Translations under genes and position numbers: made by a program
Part shown: positions 1 through 6,472 of the stretch, one piece after another
Layout of the letters: the number at the start of each line of letters is the position of its first letter
Numbering within the stretch: the stretch's first letter is position 1
Notes under the pieces: model-generated
What the model saw: only the letters and a program-made list of their open reading frames with translations
What the model was told of the DNA's origin: nothing
Databases searched by the model: none
NCBI GenBank assembly: GCA_020540725.1
Contig: JAJBSL010000049.1
Span: 1 to 7,668, forward strand
DNA length: 7,668 nucleotides
Direction: 5' to 3'
Source: Lachnospiraceae bacterium EP-SM-12S-S03
GTDB lineage: Bacteria; Bacillota; Clostridia; Lachnospirales; Lachnospiraceae

Positions 1-75
1 AAAGCAATATTCAATTAAAATATAGTAACTATGTGGCTTTCAGCCACTTTCACGGCTACGCCGTGAATAATCCAG
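1..75 (+). mobile_element. Possible right end of an IS200/IS605-like element (partial)
   Basis: This 75-base leader is AT-rich and ends in two compact hairpins placed directly before the first gene. IS200/IS605-type elements carry subterminal imperfect or perfect palindromes, and their right ends overlap the 3' end of the TnpB guide RNA, which often finishes in such hairpins. The following gene begins at a GTG with no proper ribosome binding site, and an in-frame stop lies at 64-66, as expected if an insertion replaced its native 5' end. No transposase is visible because the left side is outside the window. The assignment is inference; an ordinary attenuator or intergenic palindrome is the alternative. 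The exact element boundary cannot be fixed from this sequence. Confidence 0.35.
33..67 (+). repeat. Two tandem perfect hairpins
   Basis: The first hairpin is GTGGCT (33-38), loop TTC, AGCCAC (42-47), a perfect 6-bp stem. The second is TTCACGGC (49-56), loop TAC, GCCGTGAA (60-67), a perfect 8-bp stem. One base separates them. Neither is followed by a T-run, so they do not look like an intrinsic terminator on the + strand. Their role may be as a transposon end, the 3' end of a guide RNA, or a leader structure of the operon. Confidence 0.85.
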
Positions 76-1542
76 GTGAATTATATAGAGAATGAAATAA
101 AAGCGTCTGTGGAAATTGGAGAGGACAATCTGTATGAAAAAATTCTTCGTAAGGCAAATGATTCGGATTATAAATGGATAGATCAATATGATTTTCCGGT
201 CTTGGAAGAAGAAAAGAAAAAAGCAGAATTCTATTTTTGTTATCCAAAAGAGAAAATACAGCAGATGGGAATGCAGATTGTGGAAGCGTTTCTACACGGA
301 TTCATTAGTCAAAATCGTGATATGGCGAACAGAAAACGCGTGAGATTACATTATCAGGTAGGAATGGAAGCTCTCGTACTACAAGTCAGTAAAGGGCTAA
401 AGGCACATGGCTTGACACCAGTAATTATAAAACCAGGGGCAATGAGAGAAGAGCTAAATGAAGTTCCATCTACAGAGGGAATTGAGGAAGAGCAAATTGT
501 TGCATGGTATGAAAATGCATTTAGAAAGTATGAAGAGCAGATGCGAGATATTTGTGGAATGATAGGGATTGTTGAATTTGGTCAGCCGGAAAGAGCAAAG
601 AATACGGATGATTGTATGAAATTGGTACGAGGAAGAAGAATGGTTGAGGATAAGTATGTAAAACCAGGAGAACTATCATTTTGTAAGGTGGCTTTTCCGA
701 ATCCAGCAATAGGAGATGAGTTTGAAAAGATTTTTGATGATGTTATAGAAATGAATTTGGAAGTTGCCGATGAGTTTGAAGTTATTCAGCAAACATTGAT
801 CGATGCATTGGATAAATGCCAATTTATTAGAATAGAAGGAAAAGGTAACAATCAGACGAATCTGGAAGTTTGGATGAAACCTATTTTGGATAGAAAAAGA
901 CAGACCAATTTTATGAATTGTGGTGGTGATTTGAATATACCTTATGGGGAAGTATTTACCACACCAAGGTTAGAAGGTAGTTCAGGATTACTTCATATTC
1001 CTGATATTTACCTTCAAAACACACAGTTCCATAATTTGAAATTATGGTTTAAAGATGGTGAAATTGTAGATTATTCTAGTGAGTATGATGGAAAGGAAGA
1101 AAAGGACATTGTTCAAAAAAAACTTTTGAGTCCACATACTTCGTTACCTATTGGAGAATTTGCAATTGGAACAAATACGAGAGCATTTCGCATTTGCAAG
1201 AAATATCATTTGGAGTCACAACTTCCGATATTGATTTATGAAAAAATGGGGCCTCATATTGCGATAGGAGATCCTTGTTATAGAGGAGCAGAAGAAGAAA
1301 CCGTTTTTAATTTGCTTGATGGGAAAGAGATTGTTGCAAAAACAAATGAACGAACAGAGAAAAATGTTCCGGATACTCAAAAATATGTTTTTAAACATAT
1401 CGATATCACATTACCGTATGATGAAGTGAAAACGATGTATGGGTATGATGAATGTGGAAATAAAATAGAGTTTTTAAATGATGGTAAGTTTGTTTTAGAA
1501 GATACAGAAAAACTGAATGATGGGATGAAAGGAGAAAGATAA
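76..1542 (+). CDS. M29-family (AmpS/PepS-like) metallo-aminopeptidase
   Basis: This gene encodes a 488-residue protein of the thermophilic aminopeptidase group (COG2309, peptidase family M29), which removes N-terminal amino acids using a two-metal centre in the cytoplasm. The family's ligand motifs appear in order: E292 in NIPYGEVFTTP, E361 in IGEFAIGTN, H394 in GPHIAIGDP, and H441/D443 in KHIDITLP. Y402, eight residues after H394, probably matches the family's catalytic tyrosine, with a one-residue insertion. The catalytic half is therefore complete. The protein is longer than AmpS (about 410 residues), with an acidic N-terminal extension. The start is uncertain: GTG at 76 is the first possible codon after an in-frame stop at 64-66, it lacks a good ribosome binding site, and the next in-frame ATG is at 265. 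The native 5' end may have been lost at a mobile-element junction. It is the first gene of the operon, ending 1 base before the next start. Substrate preference is not readable. Confidence 0.85.
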   Translation: MNYIENEIKASVEIGEDNLYEKILRKANDSDYKWIDQYDFPVLEEEKKKAEFYFCYPKEKIQQMGMQIVEAFLHGFISQNRDMANRKRVRLHYQVGMEALVLQVSKGLKAHGLTPVIIKPGAMREELNEVPSTEGIEEEQIVAWYENAFRKYEEQMRDICGMIGIVEFGQPERAKNTDDCMKLVRGRRMVEDKYVKPGELSFCKVAFPNPAIGDEFEKIFDDVIEMNLEVADEFEVIQQTLIDALDKCQFIRIEGKGNNQTNLEVWMKPILDRKRQTNFMNCGGDLNIPYGEVFTTPRLEGSSGLLHIPDIYLQNTQFHNLKLWFKDGEIVDYSSEYDGKEEKDIVQKKLLSPHTSLPIGEFAIGTNTRAFRICKKYHLESQLPILIYEKMGPHIAIGDPCYRGAEEETVFNLLDGKEIVAKTNERTEKNVPDTQKYVFKHIDITLPYDEVKTMYGYDECGNKIEFLNDGKFVLEDTEKLNDGMKGER

Positions 1543-1543
1543 A

Positions 1544-2743
1544 ATGAAAAAAGTTGCGTATACTGGAAAATGGTTATTTACAGGAGATGAAAAACAAAGC
1601 ATCCTGGAAGATTTTGTCATGATGACGGAGGGAGATTATATTCTTTGGATAAAAAGCAAAGATGAGGCGGAAGAAGATCCGGAAGCAGAGTATGTAGAAT
1701 TGGAGAATGGGTATGTAGTACCCGGATTTATTGATGCACACGTACATTTGTTCTGTAATGCGGGAGATAAGATTAAAAACATGAGTGATGGACAGTATAC
1801 AGCACATTTGATTTGTCAGGGAGCAATGCACGCGAGACAACTATTGAAATCAGGTATTGTAGCATGTCGGGACTTGGGGGCCTATAAAGGATATTCTCTC
1901 GGCGTCCGGGATAGCATTGACAGAGGAGAAATACCGGGACCAAAAGTTATTGCATGTGGACATGCCATTTCAACGACCGGAGGACATGGATACTATATCA
2001 GTTATGAAGCAGATGGAGTAGATGAGGTTCAGAAAACAGTACGACGTGTCATCAAAGAGGGGGCAGATGTTGTGAAAATGATGGTTTCTGGAGGAGTAAA
2101 TTCTCCAGGGCCAGAGCCGGGACCATCTGAGTTCACAAAAGAAGAGATTTGTGCTTGTGTTGAAACTGCACATGCATGGGGAAGAAAAGTAGCTGTGCAT
2201 ACCCATGGAAATACAGCAATCAGAAATTGTGTAGAGGCCGGAGTTGATTCTATTGAACATGGAGTTTTCATGAGTGAAGACATTATGGAAATGATGGTAG
2301 AACGCGGAACATATTTAGTACCAACATTGTGCGCACCGTACTATGCGGTAAATGAGGGAATGAAACAAGAACCGGACAATCCGGATCATGCAAAGAGTAA
2401 AGAAGTTTTGCAACGTCATCGCGATATGCTGAAAAAATGTGCAGAAAAAGGTGTTCCGATTGCGTTTGGAACAGATGCGGGTTCTCCGTTTGATCCGTAT
2501 AATGAGTCTTCCTATGAGATGGTACTTATGACTATGGCAGGACTTACGCCTTGTCAGGCCTTATTGGCAGCTACGAGAGGAAGTGCGGACCTTCTGGGAA
2601 TTTCGGAAGAATATGGTTCGCTTGAAAAGGGGAAACGAGCAAGTTTCGTTTGTCTACCAAAGAATCCTTTAGAAAATATTGAGTGTGTAGCACAGGAAAA
2701 AGATGTGTACTTAAATAGTAAAAAAGTTGTATTTCAAGAATAA
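1544..2743 (+). CDS. Metal-dependent amidohydrolase, prolidase-like (COG1228)
   Basis: The product is a 399-residue amidohydrolase-superfamily enzyme with a TIM-barrel fold and a binuclear metal site. Visible ligands are H66 and H68 (DAHVHL), the probable carboxylated lysine K178 (ADVVKMMVSGG), H219/H221 (AVHTHG), H239 (SIEHG) and D311 (FGTDAG). The SGGVNSP loop, the AVHTHG and SIEHG motifs and the C-terminal GSLEKGKRASFVCL strand match the group containing characterised Xaa-Pro and Xaa-Arg/Lys dipeptidases (Sgx9260 and Cc2672 type) as well as imidazolonepropionase relatives. No hut genes are nearby, so a peptidase role suits the context better than histidine degradation. AAAGGAG at 1528-1534 lies inside the end of the preceding gene, 9 bases from the ATG, and only one base separates the two genes, so translation is probably coupled. 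There is no signal peptide. The exact dipeptide or amide substrate is unknown. Confidence 0.85.
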   Translation: MKKVAYTGKWLFTGDEKQSILEDFVMMTEGDYILWIKSKDEAEEDPEAEYVELENGYVVPGFIDAHVHLFCNAGDKIKNMSDGQYTAHLICQGAMHARQLLKSGIVACRDLGAYKGYSLGVRDSIDRGEIPGPKVIACGHAISTTGGHGYYISYEADGVDEVQKTVRRVIKEGADVVKMMVSGGVNSPGPEPGPSEFTKEEICACVETAHAWGRKVAVHTHGNTAIRNCVEAGVDSIEHGVFMSEDIMEMMVERGTYLVPTLCAPYYAVNEGMKQEPDNPDHAKSKEVLQRHRDMLKKCAEKGVPIAFGTDAGSPFDPYNESSYEMVLMTMAGLTPCQALLAATRGSADLLGISEEYGSLEKGKRASFVCLPKNPLENIECVAQEKDVYLNSKKVVFQE

Positions 2744-2744
2744 G

Positions 2745-2770
2745 AAGGAAGAGTTTGTAAAATGAGATGA
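2745..2770 (+). promoter_or_regulatory. Ribosome binding site with two-codon mini-cistron at the HAD start
   Basis: AAGGAAGAG at 2745-2753 is the ribosome binding site. The nearest ATG, at 2762, reads ATG-AGA-TGA, a two-codon frame whose TGA (2768-2770) overlaps the HAD gene's ATG (2767-2769) as ATGA. The spacing to 2762 is 8 bases and to the real start 13, so ribosomes may initiate on the mini-cistron and restart. It may equally be a chance five-base duplication (ATGAG twice). Confidence 0.5.
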
Positions 2771-3597
2771 GAAAAGAGATAAAGATGATAGCATTTGATT
2801 GTGACGGTACGCTATTGAATGATAAAAAAGAGATGACGGAATATACAAGAAAGGTCCTAATGCAGGCTATAGATCAGGGAATAGAAGTCCTTGCAGCAAC
2901 GGGGCGTCCTCTTACCGGATTACCGAAAGAAGTTAAGGAATTGTCGGGAATCCGGTATGCAATTACTTCCAATGGAGCAAGAATTGTGAACATGGAAAAA
3001 GAGGAAGTGATTTATGAATCTTCTGTTTCAGTAAAAGTGGCCAGACAAATATTGGATATTTTTTCACAGTATGATACATATAAAGAAGTGTTTTTGAATG
3101 GAATTGGATATGGAAACGCTTCAGAACTTGAGAAAATAGAGGAATATGTCACTATTCCAAGTATGGCAACTTATCTGCGAGAATCCAGAATCCCGGAGAC
3201 TGATATTTACAAAAAATTAGAGAATGACAGCTTGCGGGTCGATAAAGTACAGGCATTATTTAGAAAAGAAAGTGAAAAAGAAAAAGCCTTTCATCAGATA
3301 GAAAGTATTTCTGAAATTACGGCAACAGGTGCTATGGAAAATAATATCGAAGTGAATGCTTCCGGAGTAAATAAAGGCGCGGGAATTCTGAAACTGGGGG
3401 AAATATTGGGGATTCCAAGGGAAGAAATTATGGCTTTTGGAGATGGAATGAATGATTTGGAAATGGTGCGTGAAGCCGGTCTTGGAATTGCCGTGGAGAA
3501 TGCAGTACAACCGGTCAAAGACGTGGCAGACTATATTACTGTTTCGAATGAAAATGACGGTGTGGCAAAAGCGATTGAGAAATTTGCTCTGATATAA
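2767..3597 (+). CDS. Cof-type HAD-superfamily hydrolase (phosphatase)
   Basis: A 276-residue haloacid-dehalogenase phosphatase of the Cof/C2B-cap type, typical in length for the family (about 265-290). Motif I is FDCDGTLL with nucleophile D11 and acid-base D13; motif II is T45 in AATGRP; motif III is K203 in VNKGAG; motif IV is GDGMND at 225-230 with D226 and D230 for magnesium. The TSNGA segment at 67-71, after motif II and leading into the cap, is also characteristic. Such enzymes dephosphorylate sugar phosphates, nucleotides, flavin or pyridoxal phosphates, and sequence alone does not tell which. All catalytic residues are present. ATG 2767 gives a normal short lead before motif I, although ATG 2785 (residue 7) is a possible alternative. 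It sits 23 bases after the first amidohydrolase and is the only gene here that is not obviously a peptidase or amide hydrolase. Confidence 0.9.
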   Translation: MRKEIKMIAFDCDGTLLNDKKEMTEYTRKVLMQAIDQGIEVLAATGRPLTGLPKEVKELSGIRYAITSNGARIVNMEKEEVIYESSVSVKVARQILDIFSQYDTYKEVFLNGIGYGNASELEKIEEYVTIPSMATYLRESRIPETDIYKKLENDSLRVDKVQALFRKESEKEKAFHQIESISEITATGAMENNIEVNASGVNKGAGILKLGEILGIPREEIMAFGDGMNDLEMVREAGLGIAVENAVQPVKDVADYITVSNENDGVAKAIEKFALI

Positions 3598-3614
3598 GAA
3601 AGGAGATTGTTATA

Positions 3615-4292
3615 ATGATTAAATTTGGTGATGTACCATATACTCGGCTTAATATGGAGAAATTTGAAAAGAAATTCCATGAACAACTTGATGAATTTAA
3701 AAATGCAGAGAGCTTTGGAGAAGCATATTATGCGTTGATAGCTTTGGATAAACTAAGAGATGAATTTTCAACTTTAGCGGTTATCTGTGAAGCGAGAAAT
3801 ACTATGAATGTAAATGATGAGTACTACAGGAAAGAAACAGAATTTTTTGACAGGGTAAAGCCCAAATACGAAGGTTTGGAAAATGACATGAATGAAGCGT
3901 TGCTTACAAGTCCATATAGGGACGAATTGAAAAAATATATCGGAGAAGAACCGTTTGCATTAGCTGCACTTCATAAAGAAGCATTTAGTCCGGAAATTCT
4001 GGAAGACCTTATGAAAGAAAATGAATTGTCTTCGCACTATTCAGAGCTATTAGCAAATCTTACGGCTACTACGGAAGATGGTGAAGTACCATTATCTAAA
4101 ATCGGATCACATATGGGTAGTGAAGATAGGGAGGAACGCTCTAAATATGCCGAAATTAGTGAAAAAGCTTACGCAAAAATAAGTGATGATTTGGACAAAT
4201 TATATGATGATCTTGTAAAAGTACGTGTGAATATTGCAAACAAACTTGGAAAGAACTCTTTTACTGATGTAGGATATTGCCGTATGGGATGA
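3615..4292 (+). CDS. N-terminal fragment of the M3 oligoendopeptidase
   Basis: The 225-residue upstream part covers the mostly helical, acidic N-terminal region of M3 peptidases and ends at GYCRMG, immediately before the TGA. It contains no HExxH motif and cannot be catalytic alone. In intact M3 enzymes this region forms one wall of the deep substrate channel. It starts at ATG 3615, 9 bases after AAAGGAG and 17 bases after the HAD stop. If the TGA is real and efficient, this product is probably unstable unless it pairs with the downstream fragment. Confidence 0.7.
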   Translation: MIKFGDVPYTRLNMEKFEKKFHEQLDEFKNAESFGEAYYALIALDKLRDEFSTLAVICEARNTMNVNDEYYRKETEFFDRVKPKYEGLENDMNEALLTSPYRDELKKYIGEEPFALAALHKEAFSPEILEDLMKENELSSHYSELLANLTATTEDGEVPLSKIGSHMGSEDREERSKYAEISEKAYAKISDDLDKLYDDLVKVRVNIANKLGKNSFTDVGYCRMG

Positions 4293-4301
4293 ACAAGTTA
4301 T

Positions 4302-4316
4302 GGAAGAAAAGAAGTG
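4302..4316 (+). promoter_or_regulatory. Possible translation restart site after the TGA
   Basis: GGAAG at 4302-4306 lies 7 bases before GTG at 4314, which is in the M3 frame and 21 bases beyond the TGA. A ribosome that stops at 4292 could restart here and make the catalytic fragment. The signal is modest, and the purine-rich stretch may simply encode GRKE. Confidence 0.35.
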
Positions 4317-5285
4317 AAAATTTTTCGTGACGGAGTGAAAGAAAAATTAGTACCGATTGCAAATCAGCTCTTTGAAAAACAAAGAAAAGCGTTAGGATAT
4401 ACTATCTTGTATAATTACGATGAAGATATTTGCGAGTTTGGGAAAAAGCCGGAGCCTACAAAGAATGTCTTGGAGGATTTTAGAGATGTTTATAAGGAAT
4501 TGTCTCCAGAAACACATGTTTATTATGAAGACCTTCTGGAAAGCGAATTCTATGACCTTGAGACACGACAAGGGAAAATTGTGGGAGCGTACTCCAATCA
4601 TGTAGCCCTTTATCATATGCCATTTATTTTTGAAACATATAATGCCAGTAGTGGAGCGCTAAAGACTTTTGCTCATGAGACAGGGCATGGGTTCCATTCA
4701 TATTGTAAACGAGGAGAGCCGTTGAGTTTTGCAGGTGCATGTAGTTCAGATTTGGCAGAAATTCATTCAATGGGAATGGAATTTTTGGTTTGGCCATATT
4801 TAAAACATGTTTTACCGGAAGAAGATATACCTGCTTATAAATATTTACATATGAAACATGCATTATCCTTTATTCCTTATGGATGTGCAGCAGATGAATT
4901 TCAGGAGATGATATATGATCATCCGGAGATGACGCCTGAAGAAAGAAGAAAACTTTGGAAGAAATTAGAAAGAGAGTATACTCCATGGAGACATTTCGAA
5001 ACAGATACTTTCTTCGGGAAAGGAAGAATGTGGCAGAGACAGACTCACATTTATCGTTGGCCGTTTTACTATATTGATTATGTTCTTGCGCAGGTATGTG
5101 CGCTTGAACTTCATGTGATGGATGAAGAGAGTCATGAGAAAGCATGGGAATGTTATAAGAATATCATAAAACTTAGTGGAACGAAAGGATTCAATGATGT
5201 AGTTACATCGGCAGGATTGCCATCACCATTTGAAGAAGGCGTTATAGAAGAATTGGCAAAGAAAGTTGCTTATAGTATCGTTTAA
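4314..5285 (+). CDS. C-terminal catalytic fragment of the M3 oligoendopeptidase
   Basis: The 323-residue downstream part carries the whole zinc site: H121-E122-H125 of HETGH, with E149 in LAEIHS as the third ligand, plus the conserved QTHIYRWPFYYIDYVLAQ block near the C-terminus. It opens at GTG 4314 as VKIFRDGVKEK, a segment that in intact homologues follows directly from the N-terminal part. Codons 227-233 (TSYGRKE) between the stop and this GTG are also in frame and family-like. Active-site residues show no decay, so the lesion is either recent or tolerated. Without the N-terminal region, activity is doubtful. Confidence 0.7.
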   Translation: MKIFRDGVKEKLVPIANQLFEKQRKALGYTILYNYDEDICEFGKKPEPTKNVLEDFRDVYKELSPETHVYYEDLLESEFYDLETRQGKIVGAYSNHVALYHMPFIFETYNASSGALKTFAHETGHGFHSYCKRGEPLSFAGACSSDLAEIHSMGMEFLVWPYLKHVLPEEDIPAYKYLHMKHALSFIPYGCAADEFQEMIYDHPEMTPEERRKLWKKLEREYTPWRHFETDTFFGKGRMWQRQTHIYRWPFYYIDYVLAQVCALELHVMDEESHEKAWECYKNIIKLSGTKGFNDVVTSAGLPSPFEEGVIEELAKKVAYSIV

Positions 5286-5302
5286 AGGAGAGAAGGTACA
5301 AG

Positions 5303-6454
5303 ATGGAGAAAAAAACAATTTTAATTAAAAATGGTTATATTCATACGATGAATAAGAATGCTGATGTTGTAGAAGGAGAAGTTTTAATTCAAGATGGTAA
5401 GATTGCTTCGATAGGAAAAAATCTAGATATTCCTGAAGTGTGTCAGGTGATTGATGCGAAAGAAGGAGTTATCATGCCGGGAATTATTGATGCGCATAAC
5501 CATATTGGTATATTCGAATGGGGAATCGGAGATGCCGGAGTGGATGGGAACGAGGATGCAGATCCCATTACACCACATTTGAGAGCAATTGACGGAATAT
5601 ATCCACTAGATGCAGAATTTCGGCATTCTTATGAGAATGGTGTTACTTGTGTGGCTACCGGACCGGGAAGCGCAAATCCGATTGGTGGTCAATTTGTAGC
5701 AATGAAAACAGTTGGAAAAGTAATGGATAAGATGATTTTGAAAGCTCCGCTTGCCATGAAGGCCGCATTTGGTGAGAATCCCAAAAATGTTCATGGTGGA
5801 AAGGGAAGAATGCCGGGAACAAGAATGGGAACAGCAGCGCTTATCCGAGAATGGTTGTACAAAGCCAAAGAGTATGCAAATAAAACGGAAAAAGCTTTTG
5901 ATATGCGACTAGAGGCGCTTGTTCCAGTAGTAAAAGGAGAACTTCCGTTAAAGGCACATGCACACCGAGCGGACGATATCATGACGGCGTTGCGAATTGC
6001 GGATGAGTTTGATCTTCAAATTACATTGGATCATTGTAGTGAAGGACATCTCATAGCAGATGAGTTGGCACATACAAGACAGAAAGGGGTTATTCTTGGA
6101 CCATTTTTAGGATTCCCACATAAAAATGAAGTGATAAACCAAGGAGTGGAATCAGCTGTCATTCTGTATGAGGCAGGGGTTAAATTAGCAATTATGACAG
6201 ACCTTCCAGCCATGCACACAAGTAATCTTGTCGTATGTGCGGGAATGTGTCATAAAGCAGGACTTCCACTTACAGAAGCGATGCGTGCAGTTACAAGTAA
6301 TGCTGCTGAAATACTTGGGTTAGAAGATAGAATAGGTACAATTGAAGTGGGAAAAGATGCAGATATTGCGATTTTTGATAAAAATCCGATTCAGGAGATT
6401 ACAGCTCATTGCGCAGGAACGGTTATTGATGGAGAAATTGTATATCGCGCATAA
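5303..6454 (+). CDS. Amidohydrolase of unknown substrate (GENPK subgroup)
   Basis: A 383-residue amidohydrolase-superfamily protein of a different subgroup from the one at 1544-2743. An N-terminal beta-sandwich part (ILIKNGYIHT, VLIQDGKIASIG) leads to the metal motif H65-N-H67 (IIDAHNHIG). Then come AFGENPKNVHGGKGRMPGTR around 155-174, which is highly characteristic of this subgroup, H219/H221 (KAHAHR), H244 (TLDHCSEGH), D300 (AIMTDLP) and the C-terminal GTIEVGKDADIAIF strand. Members are common in clostridia and usually annotated only as amidohydrolase; I know of no settled substrate. The context suggests a dipeptide, cyclic peptide or acylated amino acid, but this is inference. AAAGGAG starts inside the preceding stop (5284-5290), 12 bases from the ATG, with a second AAGG at 5293-5296. 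No signal peptide is seen. Confidence 0.88.
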   Translation: MEKKTILIKNGYIHTMNKNADVVEGEVLIQDGKIASIGKNLDIPEVCQVIDAKEGVIMPGIIDAHNHIGIFEWGIGDAGVDGNEDADPITPHLRAIDGIYPLDAEFRHSYENGVTCVATGPGSANPIGGQFVAMKTVGKVMDKMILKAPLAMKAAFGENPKNVHGGKGRMPGTRMGTAALIREWLYKAKEYANKTEKAFDMRLEALVPVVKGELPLKAHAHRADDIMTALRIADEFDLQITLDHCSEGHLIADELAHTRQKGVILGPFLGFPHKNEVINQGVESAVILYEAGVKLAIMTDLPAMHTSNLVVCAGMCHKAGLPLTEAMRAVTSNAAEILGLEDRIGTIEVGKDADIAIFDKNPIQEITAHCAGTVIDGEIVYRA

Positions 6455-6472
6455 AAGAGAGAAAGGAGCAAA

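Larger units (their letters stand above)
3615..5285 (+). pseudogene. M3-family oligoendopeptidase interrupted by an in-frame TGA
   Basis: One continuous reading frame of 556 codons runs across this span with a single TGA at codon 226 (4290-4292). The protein on both sides fits one M3 oligopeptidase of normal length (about 550 residues). This looks like the group related to, but distinct from, PepF. These zinc enzymes cut short cytoplasmic peptides internally. In full-length numbering the zinc site is H354-E355-H358 (AHETGHGFHSY), with E382 (LAEIHSMGMEF) as the third ligand. The C-terminal QRQTHIYRWPFYYIDY block is also typical. The frame is the same on both sides, so this is a nonsense codon and not a frameshift. 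From memory of the family, the position (RMG-X-TSY) usually holds arginine; CGA or AGA to TGA is one base change. AAAGGAG at 3599-3605 is a strong ribosome binding site. Alternatives are a sequencing error, readthrough, or a two-part protein made by restart. Confidence 0.75.

Noticed and set aside
10..26. TTCAAT and TATAGT as a promoter
   Set aside because: The spacer is only 5 bases, far from the usual 17, and the region is simply AT-rich.
2029..2283. Antisense open frames opposite the genes, such as this one and 4870-5145
   Set aside because: They lie wholly over well-supported + strand genes, lack ribosome binding sites and have low-complexity or cysteine- and histidine-rich translations typical of shadows.
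4300..4317. ATG at 4300 as the start of a short frame or the restart
   Set aside because: It is in a different frame from the M3 gene and reaches a TGA after five codons, so it cannot make the catalytic fragment.
4290..4340. TGA at 4290 as a selenocysteine codon
   Set aside because: No stable hairpin of bacterial SECIS type is visible in the bases just after the TGA, and M3 peptidases are not known selenoproteins; as I recall, the family position is arginine, not cysteine.
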